Below are positions 1-7,605 of a stretch of DNA of 46,217 nt, one piece after another. Where the stretch lies: IMG/VR virus record IMGVR_UViG_3300035583_000004, positions 1 through 46,217 of that record; one strand, given 5' to 3'. The position numbers were made by a program, and so were the translations under genes. The stretch's first letter is position 1. Each line of letters opens with the position of its first letter. The notes beneath the pieces were generated by a model. That model had not been told where the DNA came from. It worked only from the letters and a program-made list of their open reading frames with translations, and did not search any database. Origin of the DNA: a virus.

Positions 1-4
1 GACC

Positions 5-54
5 AGTGCAAATTATTTGCTTTTAAAATAGTGCAAATTATTTGCTTTTAAAAT
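5..54. repeat. 25-bp perfect tandem repeat with palindromic core
   Basis: Two identical 25-bp copies abut at 5-29 and 30-54. Each contains the 13-bp palindrome GCAAATTATTTGC (arms GCAAAT/ATTTGC around one T), followed by an A/T run holding a -10-like TAAAAT (24-29 and 49-54). No -35 element is spaced correctly for sigma70. The pair sits directly in front of the first late gene, so a repeated regulator-binding site or phage-specific late promoter is the likely role (inference). A terminal-redundancy or packaging signal is an alternative. Confidence 0.75.
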
Positions 55-76
55 GGGGAGATTGGATAATCGAACC

Positions 77-727
77 ATGAGCGAGAAGAAAACATCAATT
101 GCAGCAAAGAAAAAGACCAGAGGAATTCCTGCCAAATTGATGGCCGGGTCACTTGAGTTGAAGGAGAAGCACGAAAAAGATTCTGCCATAGCCAGAGTAG
201 AGACAACGATCGCGCTTCAAAAAAAGGTTGTTGCGTCAATCGCCAAACGCCGCGCCCGCATCGAGGATCGTCTGAACGGCTTGCGTGAAAAGTATGGAGA
301 AGAGATTCCGTACCTGCCAGAAATGACGAACGGCTCGCTTGATGAGCTCGAAGAAGAACTAAGAACGATGGCGGATGAAGGAAGCAAACAGATCGCATTG
401 GTGCGACAGATTCGTCGCAATGCAGGGCTAACAAACTGGCAGCGAGTGCAACTTGCCCGAATGACGAACGGTGTCACCCCATTGGCGATCCTCATTTCGA
501 TTGCCGCAGACGAAGGCGAAGACATCGACAACCGAATCAAAGCCGCAACCGCCGCAGCACCATACGTGCATAAGAAAATGCCGACGGTGATTGAAGGCGG
601 AGACAAGCCGATAAAGTTCGTTGGCATGACACTCGACCCTGCATCACTGAGCCAGCTACCAGACGAACAATTATTTGCGATGGTCGAAATGCTCAGAGAG
701 CAAGGGCTGGTTGTTTCTGAACAATGA
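77..727 (+). CDS. Putative terminase small subunit
   Basis: A 216-residue protein that ends in an ATGA overlap with the large terminase, the usual place of the small subunit, which binds phage DNA and starts packaging. It has a Lys-rich N-terminus, a long charged helical middle, and the segment NRIKAATAAAPYVHKKMP near residues 155-172. That segment is a motif often seen in phage proteins beside terminases. The start at 77 is chosen because MSEKK looks like a natural N-terminus. An in-frame ATG at 53 abuts the tandem repeat and has no ribosome site. No catalytic motif is expected or seen. The role rests on position and that one motif, so it is moderately sure. Confidence 0.6.
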   Translation: MSEKKTSIAAKKKTRGIPAKLMAGSLELKEKHEKDSAIARVETTIALQKKVVASIAKRRARIEDRLNGLREKYGEEIPYLPEMTNGSLDELEEELRTMADEGSKQIALVRQIRRNAGLTNWQRVQLARMTNGVTPLAILISIAADEGEDIDNRIKAATAAAPYVHKKMPTVIEGGDKPIKFVGMTLDPASLSQLPDEQLFAMVEMLREQGLVVSEQ

Positions 728-2064
728 TAGTCCGCGAACAAGCTGCCGACATTGCGCGCCTGATCATCGGCGAATACAATCGCCGCCAGCGCGTCAAACT
801 CCTCCTTGGGCAATCAGGAACGCTTGCCAACGACCCAAGCCATCCGCTTGGCGGCCTGCTTCTCAAGAAAGCACGATACAAAGTCTACCACGGAGGACGC
901 GGGGGTGCAAAGTCGTGGGGCGTTGCAGACGCACTCGTCATTCGTGCGGCAACTGGCAGAGAACTCATCCTCTGCACCCGCGAATATCAAAACTCGATCG
1001 CCGACTCCGTTCATCGTGTAATCAAAAACGTGATTGAAAAGATGGGTCTCGGATTCATGTTCGAGATCACGGAGAAGTCAATCAGGTGTCTGTCAACAGG
1101 GTCTGAATTCATCTTCAAAGGTCTGAAGATGGATCCCGACGGCATCAAGTCAACCGAAGGCGTGACGATCGCATGGGTTGAAGAAGCACATAAGGTTTCT
1201 GAGGCATCATGGGAAACATTGCTACCGACGATCCGCAAAGACGGGTCTGAAGTTTGGATCACATTGAATCCAGACGATTACACAGACCCAACCTATCAAA
1301 GATTTGTTGTCAACCCTCCATTGGGCGCAATTGTTCATCAGGTGAACTTTGACAGCAATCCGCATTTCCCCGTCGAGCTTGAAGGCGAACGACAAGAGGC
1401 GTTGCGCAAAATTTCCATTGCGACAAATGAGACCGAGCGCGCAAGGGCGCAAGAGAAATACAACAACATCTGGCTTGGCAAGCCGAAGCGTCAAAGTGAA
1501 GCGTTGATATTCAAAGGCAAGTTCATCATTGAAGAGTTTGACGGCAAGCTGTGGGAGAAAGCAGACAGAGTGTTTCAGGGTGCTGACTTTGGTTTCGCCA
1601 ATGACCCGAATGCTGTCACAAGATCGTTCATCCTTGACAACAAGCTCTACATCGAATATGAAGCTGGCGGTGTCGGAATTGACATCGATGAAATGCCAGA
1701 CCTTTACAGGATGATTCCTGACATTGAAAGGTGGTCAATAAAAGCTGACAGCGCACGCCCAGAGACGATCAGCTATCTGAAAAAGAAGGGCTTCAAGATC
1801 AGCGCGGCAGACAAATGGAAAGGGTGCGTTGAAGACGGCATAGCACACATGGGCGGATTTGATTTGATCATCATTCACCCTCGCTGCAGAGAAACGGCGA
1901 ATGAGTTCGAGAATTATTCTTACAAGGTTGACTCGAAAACAAGCGAGGTGCTTCCGATCATCGTTGACGCATTCAATCACTACATTGACAGCATCAGATA
2001 TGCATTGGACGGTTACATAACGAAAAAGGGCGGTCTGTCAACTTGGCGCAAGCTTGGAAAATGA
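724..2064 (+). CDS. Terminase large subunit (ATPase and nuclease)
   Basis: The packaging motor, which pumps DNA into the prohead and cuts it. The 446 residues carry a Walker A GGRGGAKS (57-64), a Walker B VTIAWVEEAH (147-156) ending in the catalytic Glu, and a coupling motif WITLNP (178-183). The C-terminal RNase-H-like nuclease has acidic residues in GADFGFANDP (287-296), ADSARPE (341-347) and DAFNHYIDSIRYAL (415-428). This matches the PBSX/terminase_3 type. Length is normal and every motif is intact. Translation is coupled to the upstream gene through ATGA at 724-727. Confidence 0.95.
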   Translation: MIVREQAADIARLIIGEYNRRQRVKLLLGQSGTLANDPSHPLGGLLLKKARYKVYHGGRGGAKSWGVADALVIRAATGRELILCTREYQNSIADSVHRVIKNVIEKMGLGFMFEITEKSIRCLSTGSEFIFKGLKMDPDGIKSTEGVTIAWVEEAHKVSEASWETLLPTIRKDGSEVWITLNPDDYTDPTYQRFVVNPPLGAIVHQVNFDSNPHFPVELEGERQEALRKISIATNETERARAQEKYNNIWLGKPKRQSEALIFKGKFIIEEFDGKLWEKADRVFQGADFGFANDPNAVTRSFILDNKLYIEYEAGGVGIDIDEMPDLYRMIPDIERWSIKADSARPETISYLKKKGFKISAADKWKGCVEDGIAHMGGFDLIIIHPRCRETANEFENYSYKVDSKTSEVLPIIVDAFNHYIDSIRYALDGYITKKGGLSTWRKLGK

Positions 2065-2198
2065 GCGTGCTTTATGAACTTGCCGCGAAGAAGGGGGCTT
2101 GCTTTTTTCTCGATGATGCTGCATAATTTGCGACAGTTGCTCGAGAGCCGCACGGATTGCTCCAGCGTTCTGTAGGACAAGTTCTGACGGATGCCATA
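2065..2198. other. Intergenic stretch between terminase and portal
   Basis: About 220 bases separate the two packaging genes, unusual in an operon where most genes overlap. The first 134 show no coding frame with a ribosome site. A GGGGGC tract followed by CTTTTTT (near 2093-2108) is not preceded by a clear stem. The rest holds a tiny reading frame and two hairpins, listed separately. Confidence 0.6.
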
Positions 2199-2285
2199 AT
2201 GGTTATGGCGCGGCTGGCACCCCCGAGCGCCGGCTCGAGTGATAGGCCTGTCTTTGGCAGGCCGCCCCTAATTCAAAGGCGATGA
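2199..2285 (+). CDS. Possible 28-residue leader peptide before portal
   Basis: A short frame starting MVMARLAPPSAGSSDR and ending IQRR. Its TGA directly abuts the portal ATG, which would couple portal translation to it. There is no strong ribosome site in front, and the two hairpins at 2224-2263 lie inside it. It may only be fortuitous, but the abutting stop and start are suggestive. No family is recognised. Confidence 0.25.
   Translation: MVMARLAPPSAGSSDRPVFGRPPLIQRR
2224..2263 (+). promoter_or_regulatory. Two adjacent hairpins upstream of the portal gene
   Basis: CGAGC/GCTCG (2224-2228 with 2233-2237, loop GCCG) is followed by GGCCTG/CAGGCC (2245-2250 with 2258-2263, 7-base loop). Neither is followed by a T-run, so they are unlikely to be intrinsic terminators. 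They lie just before the portal ribosome site (AAAGG near 2275) and could affect mRNA processing or translation (inference). Confidence 0.45.
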
Positions 2286-4139
2286 ATGGCAACTTCACGA
2301 AGCATACACCGTGTAGTGAACAAAGCAAAAACCGCTGATTCAAAGATCCGCGCCAAGGCAGCAAAGTCTTCCAAGCAAACTCACGACAGCTTCGTAAATT
2401 TCGGGATGAAACTTGGCATGGGAGCAGACAACCCCATGTCAACTTCGTCTTACGGATTCAATCCTGTTTCGCGGATCCGCACTCTGATGGAGTGGATCCA
2501 CAGAGGGTCGTGGATCGGCGGAGTCGCCGTAGACATCATCGCTGAAGACATGACTCGTGAGGGGGTTGACCTTGACGGCGAGATTGACCCGAAGGACATT
2601 CAGAGACTCCATCGTGCCGCAGCCCGTCTGAACATATGGCAGGGGTTGCGAGACAACACAGCTTGGTCTCGCCTTTATGGCGGCAGCATCGCGGTGATGT
2701 TGGTTGACGGCCAGAAGGCCGACACGCCTTTGAATCTCAACGCAATCGGCAAAGGGCAATTCAAAGGTCTGTTGATTTTGGATCGTTGGATGGTGGAGCC
2801 TTCATTGTCTGACCTGGTGACCGAATTCGGGCCACACCTCGGCCTCCCGAAATTCTACACCGTGACAGCCGACGCTCCTGCCTTGCCGCGCATGCGCATT
2901 CATCACAGTCGCGTGATTCGCCAAGAAGGTATCCGCCTTCCATATTGGCAGAAGCTGCAAGAGAACTTCTGGGGTATTTCTGTTCTCGAGCGCATCTATG
3001 ATCGTCTGGTTGCGTTCGATTCCGCGACACAAGGCGCTGCTCAGCTCGTTCACAAGGCTTACGTCCGCACCTACAAGATCGAGGGGATGCGAGAGATCAT
3101 TGCAGAAGGCGGAACCGGAAAAGACGGGGCTGCATTGAACGGCCTCCTTCAATATACAGAATTCCTGCGTCGCTTCCAAGGCATCGAAGGCTTGACCTTG
3201 ATGGACAAAGAAGATGAATTTGAAGGCATCGTGGCCAACCCTTTCTCCGGTCTCAGCGAAGTGCTCATCCAATTTGGCCAGCAATTGTCTGGCGCACTGC
3301 AAGTCCCTTTGGTGCGGATGTTTGGACAATCCCCTGCGGGATTCAGCACAGGGGACGCAGACCTTCGCAACTATTATGACGGCGTGAATCAGAAGCAAGA
3401 GTCTGAACTGGGCGAAGGGGCGAATCTCATTTACCGGGTGATGGCGGCATCAGAAGGCATTTTGCTGCCAGACGACTTTGTTGTGTCGTTCCGCTCTCTG
3501 TGGCAATTGAGCGACAAAGAGAAATCGGAGATCGCGCAGACAGACGCAACAACAATCACGACAGCCGAGGGTGGTGGCTTGATCGACCTTTCAACGGCGC
3601 TCAAGGAACTTAAACAGTCTTCGCGCGCCACGGGTCGCTTCACCAACATCACATCTGAGATGATCAAAGATGCCGAAGGGCAAATGGCTCCAAGCGGCGA
3701 GGCAGCGATGAAGGAAGACGACACAAATGTCGTCTCCAAACCGGACACACCAGTTGTCGCCAAAGATCATTTGACACATGCCGCTGGCGTGCTTATTTTC
3801 TGTGGCAATAAATTCTTGGTTCTGCGCAGATCGCAAACAGGTCTGCTGCCCGGTGTTTGGGATTTGCCGGGCGGCCGCATCGAGCAAGGCGAAACACCGT
3901 CGCAAGCCGCCTTCCGCGAGTGTGATGAAGAGATCGGCTACATCCCGCACATCGTTCGTCAAATTGATCGCTCTGAAAATGGAGGTGTTGAATATGTGAC
4001 ATTCATCGCCGACGAGCCTTCGACATTTGACCCGAACATGAACACAGAACACGATCAATATGAGTGGGTGACCATTGAGAAGGCTCTGGAGAAACAATTG
4101 CATCCCGTCCTGCGCAGCCTCCTGAGGAGACTGTCATGA
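2286..4139 (+). CDS. Portal protein fused to a C-terminal Nudix hydrolase
   Basis: Residues 1 to about 475 are a DUF1073-type portal, the dodecameric ring at the DNA-entry vertex. Signs are the NPMSTSSYGFNP region, the MEWIHRGSWIGGVAVDIIAED helix, and PLVRMFGQSPAGFSTGDADL near 341-360. After a linker (about 476-495) comes a complete Nudix domain (496-617). Its box fits GX5EX7REUXEEXGU: G530, E536, R544-E545, E548-E549, G551. Nudix enzymes cleave nucleoside diphosphates linked to another group. In DUF1073 proteins this C-terminal slot can instead hold the Acb1 anti-CBASS phosphoesterase (established knowledge), so a Nudix here suggests a different nucleotide target (inference). The ribosome site AAAGG lies 7 bases before the ATG. 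No frameshift is seen at the junction. Confidence 0.9.
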   Translation: MATSRSIHRVVNKAKTADSKIRAKAAKSSKQTHDSFVNFGMKLGMGADNPMSTSSYGFNPVSRIRTLMEWIHRGSWIGGVAVDIIAEDMTREGVDLDGEIDPKDIQRLHRAAARLNIWQGLRDNTAWSRLYGGSIAVMLVDGQKADTPLNLNAIGKGQFKGLLILDRWMVEPSLSDLVTEFGPHLGLPKFYTVTADAPALPRMRIHHSRVIRQEGIRLPYWQKLQENFWGISVLERIYDRLVAFDSATQGAAQLVHKAYVRTYKIEGMREIIAEGGTGKDGAALNGLLQYTEFLRRFQGIEGLTLMDKEDEFEGIVANPFSGLSEVLIQFGQQLSGALQVPLVRMFGQSPAGFSTGDADLRNYYDGVNQKQESELGEGANLIYRVMAASEGILLPDDFVVSFRSLWQLSDKEKSEIAQTDATTITTAEGGGLIDLSTALKELKQSSRATGRFTNITSEMIKDAEGQMAPSGEAAMKEDDTNVVSKPDTPVVAKDHLTHAAGVLIFCGNKFLVLRRSQTGLLPGVWDLPGGRIEQGETPSQAAFRECDEEIGYIPHIVRQIDRSENGGVEYVTFIADEPSTFDPNMNTEHDQYEWVTIEKALEKQLHPVLRSLLRRLS

Positions 4140-4327
4140 TATATGAATTGTTGGCCTTGTTTTTGGGAAGCTTGGTCTTCGCAGCGGCTTGTGTGATGAC
4201 AAAGAAAATTAGGATAATGCCTGCATCAGATCGCAAAGACGATTTGGAAGAGGTGATCGCTTTGTTGTTCGATATTGGAATTTTGGCGATCGGCATTTCA
4301 ACTTATTTATTGTTGGTGGCGAGATGA
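4136..4327 (+). CDS. Small two-helix membrane protein
   Basis: A 63-residue protein overlapping the portal stop by ATGA. It has two hydrophobic stretches, about residues 3-22 and 41-61, joined by a basic/acidic loop (KKIRIMPASDRKDDLEE), so a hairpin inner-membrane protein is likely. No family is recognised. A membrane protein between portal and head-assembly genes is not a standard virion component. It fits with the other exported or membrane proteins encoded nearby. Confidence 0.65.
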   Translation: MIYELLALFLGSLVFAAACVMTKKIRIMPASDRKDDLEEVIALLFDIGILAIGISTYLLLVAR

Positions 4328-4362
4328 ACAGAAGAAACTTTCTCAAGGGAATTGTGCTGTGA
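4324..4362 (+). other. 12-codon frame resembling a Tat-signal start
   Basis: The frame MNRRNFLKGIVL starts in an ATGA overlap with the membrane protein's stop and ends in a GTGA overlap with the next gene's start. The RRNFLK sequence matches the twin-arginine motif, but a stop follows at once. It is probably only a coupling element or chance. No function is claimed. Confidence 0.2.
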
Positions 4363-5138
4363 CCCAAGTCGCTCAATCAACAACCCTACAGCGTCGCGCC
4401 AACTTCCGGAAGGCGCAGACTCGCTTCACAAAGAGTCGCCGGACAGAGATTGACTATGCGCGCAAGCTGCGCAGCATCGCCCGTCAAGTTGGTGTGATCG
4501 TTTCTGGATTTGCACCGAACGGTGTCGTGCAAGATCAGCCGATGCTTGTTGGTGCGTTGAATCGTTATGCCGAAATGATCGTTCCATGGGCGAAGACCGT
4601 CGCCTCACGCATGCTGTATGACATTCAGCGCCGCGATGAGGCGATGTGGAAAGAAATGGGCGATGAGATCGGCCGCAACTTGAAACGCGAAATTGAGAAC
4701 GCGCCTTTGGGTCGCATGATGTCAGAAGCTCTGGAACAACAAGTTACGTTGATCGCCTCTCTTCCGCGTGAAGCGGCTCGTCGCGTGCAGGACATCACCC
4801 TGCTCATGTTGTCTGACAGCACCCGCTCTTCTGAGTTGCGCGATGAAATAATGCGCACGGGCGAGGTAACAAAGTCGAGAGCGAATCTTATTGCTCGGAC
4901 AGAGGTTGCTCGCACGGCAACTGAGCTTACCAAAGCACGTTCAGAGGCCGCAGGGGTGACACATTACATCTGGCGCACTTCTGGGGACACAGATGTACGC
5001 GAGTCGCACAAGAAGATGAACGGAAAGACCTTCGCCTTCAACGCGCCTCCAGAAGTCGAGCCAGGGAAACATTATCATGCCGGGCAGTTTCCGAACTGCC
5101 GTTGCTATTGCGAGCCAATCGTTCCGGAGGAAGAATGA
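4359..5138 (+). CDS. Minor head morphogenesis protein (Mu gpF/SPP1 gp7-like)
   Basis: A 259-residue protein with the C-terminal phage_Mu_F signature. It has LIARTEVARTATELTKARSEA, then YIWRTSGDTDVRESHKKMNG, and the Cys/His end HYHAGQFPNCRCYCEPIVP. Members sit inside the head near the portal and help assembly or DNA delivery. The GTG start at 4359 is chosen because AAGGGA lies 8 bases upstream and it overlaps the preceding mini-frame stop. A longer frame from 4275 would run far into the membrane-protein gene. Its place after the portal is standard. Confidence 0.85.
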   Translation: MTQVAQSTTLQRRANFRKAQTRFTKSRRTEIDYARKLRSIARQVGVIVSGFAPNGVVQDQPMLVGALNRYAEMIVPWAKTVASRMLYDIQRRDEAMWKEMGDEIGRNLKREIENAPLGRMMSEALEQQVTLIASLPREAARRVQDITLLMLSDSTRSSELRDEIMRTGEVTKSRANLIARTEVARTATELTKARSEAAGVTHYIWRTSGDTDVRESHKKMNGKTFAFNAPPEVEPGKHYHAGQFPNCRCYCEPIVPEEE

Positions 5139-5719
5139 GCAAACACATACACGTACACGTTGGCGGACGGAAGACGAGAGACACCGACAAGATCGCCATC
5201 AACAAAAGGCAAGCCCTATTGTTATTTTATCAAGCAGGATTTGTGTCAGAGAAGCAGATGAGTGAGGCCAACAAATTGTTGTCCACTTTGAAGATGCCTT
5301 CATCCGGCTACTATTACCCAGACGAAGTGCGCAAATTGATAGAGAAAAATAAAGGCGCGACATCCAACGACTCCGAAGAATCCGAAGCCTACATCAAAGG
5401 CAACAAGGACGCGATGGCTGGCAAGCCAAAGGATCCTGCTTTCAATCCGGGCGGAACAAAGAAGCCTGCCGTCTGCTTGCAGTATGCCGAGGGCTATCAG
5501 CAAGGTGTTGGCGACAAGAAGCGCAGAACGAAAGACTCTTTCCCAACGTCAATCTCCATTCGCGACCGCAAGTATGTGTCATCTGGAAAACTGCGCAAGG
5601 GCGACGATGGCGGACAGCAAGCTGGCTTCGAGGAGCTTGACCCGAGTGGCGCGAGGACAGGTCGCATGATTTGGTTGACCACTGCGGGCAAGGTGGTCAA
5701 TGAGACCCGAACCAAGTGA
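5135..5719 (+). CDS. Hypothetical protein with N-terminal IHVHV motif
   Basis: A 194-residue basic, hydrophilic protein starting MSKHIHVHVGG. The start overlaps the Mu-F gene by ATGA and has GGAGGAAG in front. The same His-alternating start recurs in the 14210 gene and inside the DUF2213 protein at 9829. The middle (SEAYIKGNKDAMAGKPKDPAF) looks helical, and residues from about 140 look beta-rich with a TTAGKVV end. No enzyme motif is visible. Position in the head operon suggests a virion or assembly role (inference). Confidence 0.6.
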   Translation: MSKHIHVHVGGRKTRDTDKIAINKRQALLLFYQAGFVSEKQMSEANKLLSTLKMPSSGYYYPDEVRKLIEKNKGATSNDSEESEAYIKGNKDAMAGKPKDPAFNPGGTKKPAVCLQYAEGYQQGVGDKKRRTKDSFPTSISIRDRKYVSSGKLRKGDDGGQQAGFEELDPSGARTGRMIWLTTAGKVVNETRTK

Positions 5720-5933
5720 CAACCGGGATTCGCGCATAATGGCTTTGCAAGCACATCAGGGACGAGCAGCCGTCAACAAGGGCGACGCATCCACAATGAC
5801 CAAAACGTATTACAGCGGATTCGTGAAAGACAACGACGCTCGAAAGATGGAGTTGGCGGGTTGGAAGACGACAAGCGACCTGAAGCATTCGGACGGTTCG
5901 TTGGAAGTGACTTTTGTGAAGGGAACAAAGTGA
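5700..5933 (+). CDS. Small hypothetical protein
   Basis: A 77-residue protein with C-terminal sequence ARKMELAGWKTTSDLKHSDG. The ATG at 5700 has AAGGTGG five bases upstream, inside the end of the preceding gene. Later in-frame ATGs at 5739 and 5796 have weaker ribosome sites. It is joined to the next gene by a GTGA overlap. No family is recognised. Confidence 0.5.
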   Translation: MRPEPSDNRDSRIMALQAHQGRAAVNKGDASTMTKTYYSGFVKDNDARKMELAGWKTTSDLKHSDGSLEVTFVKGTK

Positions 5934-6391
5934 CAATTCAGAAAGAACCTTGTGCGCGCGGCGGCGACGTGACCTTGACAGGCTTGGTGATTTTGGTGAC
6001 TGCGCTCTGTGTTGCCGCTTCTCATTGGTGGCCGACACACAACGACGCTTCCAAAGCCGTGATGAAAGAGGCGCTTGATAAAGCAACCACCGAAATCCAT
6101 CCGCAGATGGAAGTCGCCGACACAGCCGAACTTCGCGCCAAGGGATTGCGTGGACACGCGCCATTGGACGACTTGCACGGGCTGGTGTTGAAATTCGAGA
6201 AGCCTTCGGTGCAGTGCATCTGGAACAGAGGTGTCAGCTTCCCGGTGGACGCAGGGTTCTATGGCGAGGATGGCAGGCTGTTTGGCGGCGTGACCATGAA
6301 GGCGAATGAAGACATCCGCATTTGCACGAAACAGCCTGTGTTGTCAATTGTTGAAATGCGGGGTGGATGGTTTAAGGAGCATTTAAGATGA
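5930..6391 (+). CDS. Membrane-anchored DUF192-like protein
   Basis: A 153-residue protein with one hydrophobic segment (VTLTGLVILVTALCVAAS, about 15-32), so an N-terminal anchor or signal. The remainder follows the DUF192 pattern: GLRG, then LDDLHGLVLKFEK, CIWNRGVSFPVDAGFYGEDG, and a C-terminal EMRGGWF. DUF192 proteins are small beta folds, often exported, of unknown biochemical role. The GTG at 5930 is preferred because of the GTGA overlap and AAGGGA six bases before. Finding this domain in a phage head operon is unusual. The family assignment is from the pattern only. Confidence 0.65.
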   Translation: MTIQKEPCARGGDVTLTGLVILVTALCVAASHWWPTHNDASKAVMKEALDKATTEIHPQMEVADTAELRAKGLRGHAPLDDLHGLVLKFEKPSVQCIWNRGVSFPVDAGFYGEDGRLFGGVTMKANEDIRICTKQPVLSIVEMRGGWFKEHLR

Positions 6392-7077
6392 AAGGAGCTG
6401 TGATGGGGAAAGTTGAAAAAGTTATCAAGCGACTTGGGTTGGTGTTCTTCCTGTTTTTCCCTTTGTTGGTTGGCGTATTCGCCTTCAGCAACCCTGCGCA
6501 CGCTTGGCAGTTGTGGACTTCCAAGGGGGTTGAAGATGTAGTCCGCTCGAACAGCGAAGGATTCCGCCACACCTATTCGATGGGGTTGAGGATGCCAACG
6601 GCATCTATGGTTCCTGCCGCAACAGACATGATCGTCATGCGCGGAATAACCGGGAAGGTGATGCGCATCACGCGGGTGCAGGTGTCTGGCGACGTATCGA
6701 CGGCCACTTCTATTGATTTGTTTCTGATGAAGCGTTGGACACCAAACGTTGGCGGAACATCGGCTGTCGTGCCGGGCAACATCGTCCCGTATGATCCGGT
6801 CAACACCGCCACTGCGAGTGCGGTGTTTTATACCTACACCTCTAATCCGACTTCTCTTGGCACAGGAGGAATTGTCCGCACAGATGAATATCCTATGTCT
6901 CCGGATGTCAACGGCTATCCTGCGCAGCCTTTGATCTGGGATTTTGGAACGCGCAACTCAGAGATGCCAATGCTTCGTTCAGCCTCAGACACTCTGACCC
7001 TCAACTTCGGCGGCAACTCTGCTCCGGCAGGACTTGTCCTTTATATGGACGTTGAATGGACGGAGGACGTGCAATGA
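6388..7077 (+). CDS. Sec-exported beta-rich protein, paralogue A
   Basis: A 229-residue protein with an N-terminal signal peptide: basic KVEKVIKRLG, a hydrophobic core, and a likely cut AHA|WQ after residue 39. The C-terminal half aligns by eye with the protein at 8872. Both have VGGTS followed by VV, then T(A/S)NPT, a WDFG, a Leu-Arg, an APAG or FPAG turn and a final VEW-(T/I)-E. Two starts are possible: 6388 (ATGA overlap, AAGGAG 8 bases up) and 6403 (AAAGGAG 5 bases up). The mature protein would reach the periplasm. No known fold is recognised. Confidence 0.7.
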   Translation: MKGAVMGKVEKVIKRLGLVFFLFFPLLVGVFAFSNPAHAWQLWTSKGVEDVVRSNSEGFRHTYSMGLRMPTASMVPAATDMIVMRGITGKVMRITRVQVSGDVSTATSIDLFLMKRWTPNVGGTSAVVPGNIVPYDPVNTATASAVFYTYTSNPTSLGTGGIVRTDEYPMSPDVNGYPAQPLIWDFGTRNSEMPMLRSASDTLTLNFGGNSAPAGLVLYMDVEWTEDVQ

Positions 7078-7595
7078 AAACTTTCATCGGTCTCATCGCA
7101 TTGGCGCTTCTGGCGGGATGCGCTTCGCACAAACCAGACCCTGTTAAGCCTTGTCCATTTGTAAGCACTATAACTGGGCAGCACTTTTGTTATCCAAACG
7201 CGGACTTTAATCGCCCGGCAAAAGAGCCTCACGCCGAAGCCCCTTCGTCAGTTCTGGATTCTGAATCGCAGCACCTTGACGGCATCTTGCCGTTTGAAGA
7301 AAAAATCACTTTCCAAAAGAACAGCGCGGCTGTGAACGAGAAGATGATGAAGCGGTTGAACGCCATGACAAGCATGATGCTGATGGAGCCAAAATATAAC
7401 ATCAACGTGATCGGTGTCTCAAGCACGCGCGAGCAACCGGGTGTTGCCAAGCGGCGAGCCGAAGTGGTGATCATGGTGCTGAAGGAAGGCGGCGTTGATG
7501 AGAAGCGCATTCGTAGCACTTGGTTCAGGGTCAAGCCAGACACCTTGAACAGCGCAGACAGCTTGCGCAAAGTGATGTTGACCAACGCCCGTTAA
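7074..7595 (+). CDS. OmpA-like lipoprotein
   Basis: A 173-residue protein with a lipoprotein signal and lipobox LLAGC (Cys16), so it is probably lipidated and membrane-attached in the periplasm. Residues about 76-155 resemble the OmpA C-terminal domain: ITFQKNSAAVNEKMMKRL, then INVIGVSSTREQPGVAKRRA, then KEGGVDEKRI. That domain usually binds peptidoglycan. The normal GHTD Asp is replaced (GVSS), while the Arg of the RRAE segment is kept, so binding may be altered. The start is an ATGA overlap with the preceding exported-protein gene, preceded by GGAGG. Use in lysis, superinfection exclusion or envelope remodelling is open. Confidence 0.75.
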   Translation: MKTFIGLIALALLAGCASHKPDPVKPCPFVSTITGQHFCYPNADFNRPAKEPHAEAPSSVLDSESQHLDGILPFEEKITFQKNSAAVNEKMMKRLNAMTSMMLMEPKYNINVIGVSSTREQPGVAKRRAEVVIMVLKEGGVDEKRIRSTWFRVKPDTLNSADSLRKVMLTNAR

Positions 7596-7605
7596 GGATC
7601 GGAAA

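Noticed and set aside
4324-4362. Tat signal peptide (RRNFLK) as a real exported protein
   Set aside because: The frame stops after 12 codons and no hydrophobic region follows.
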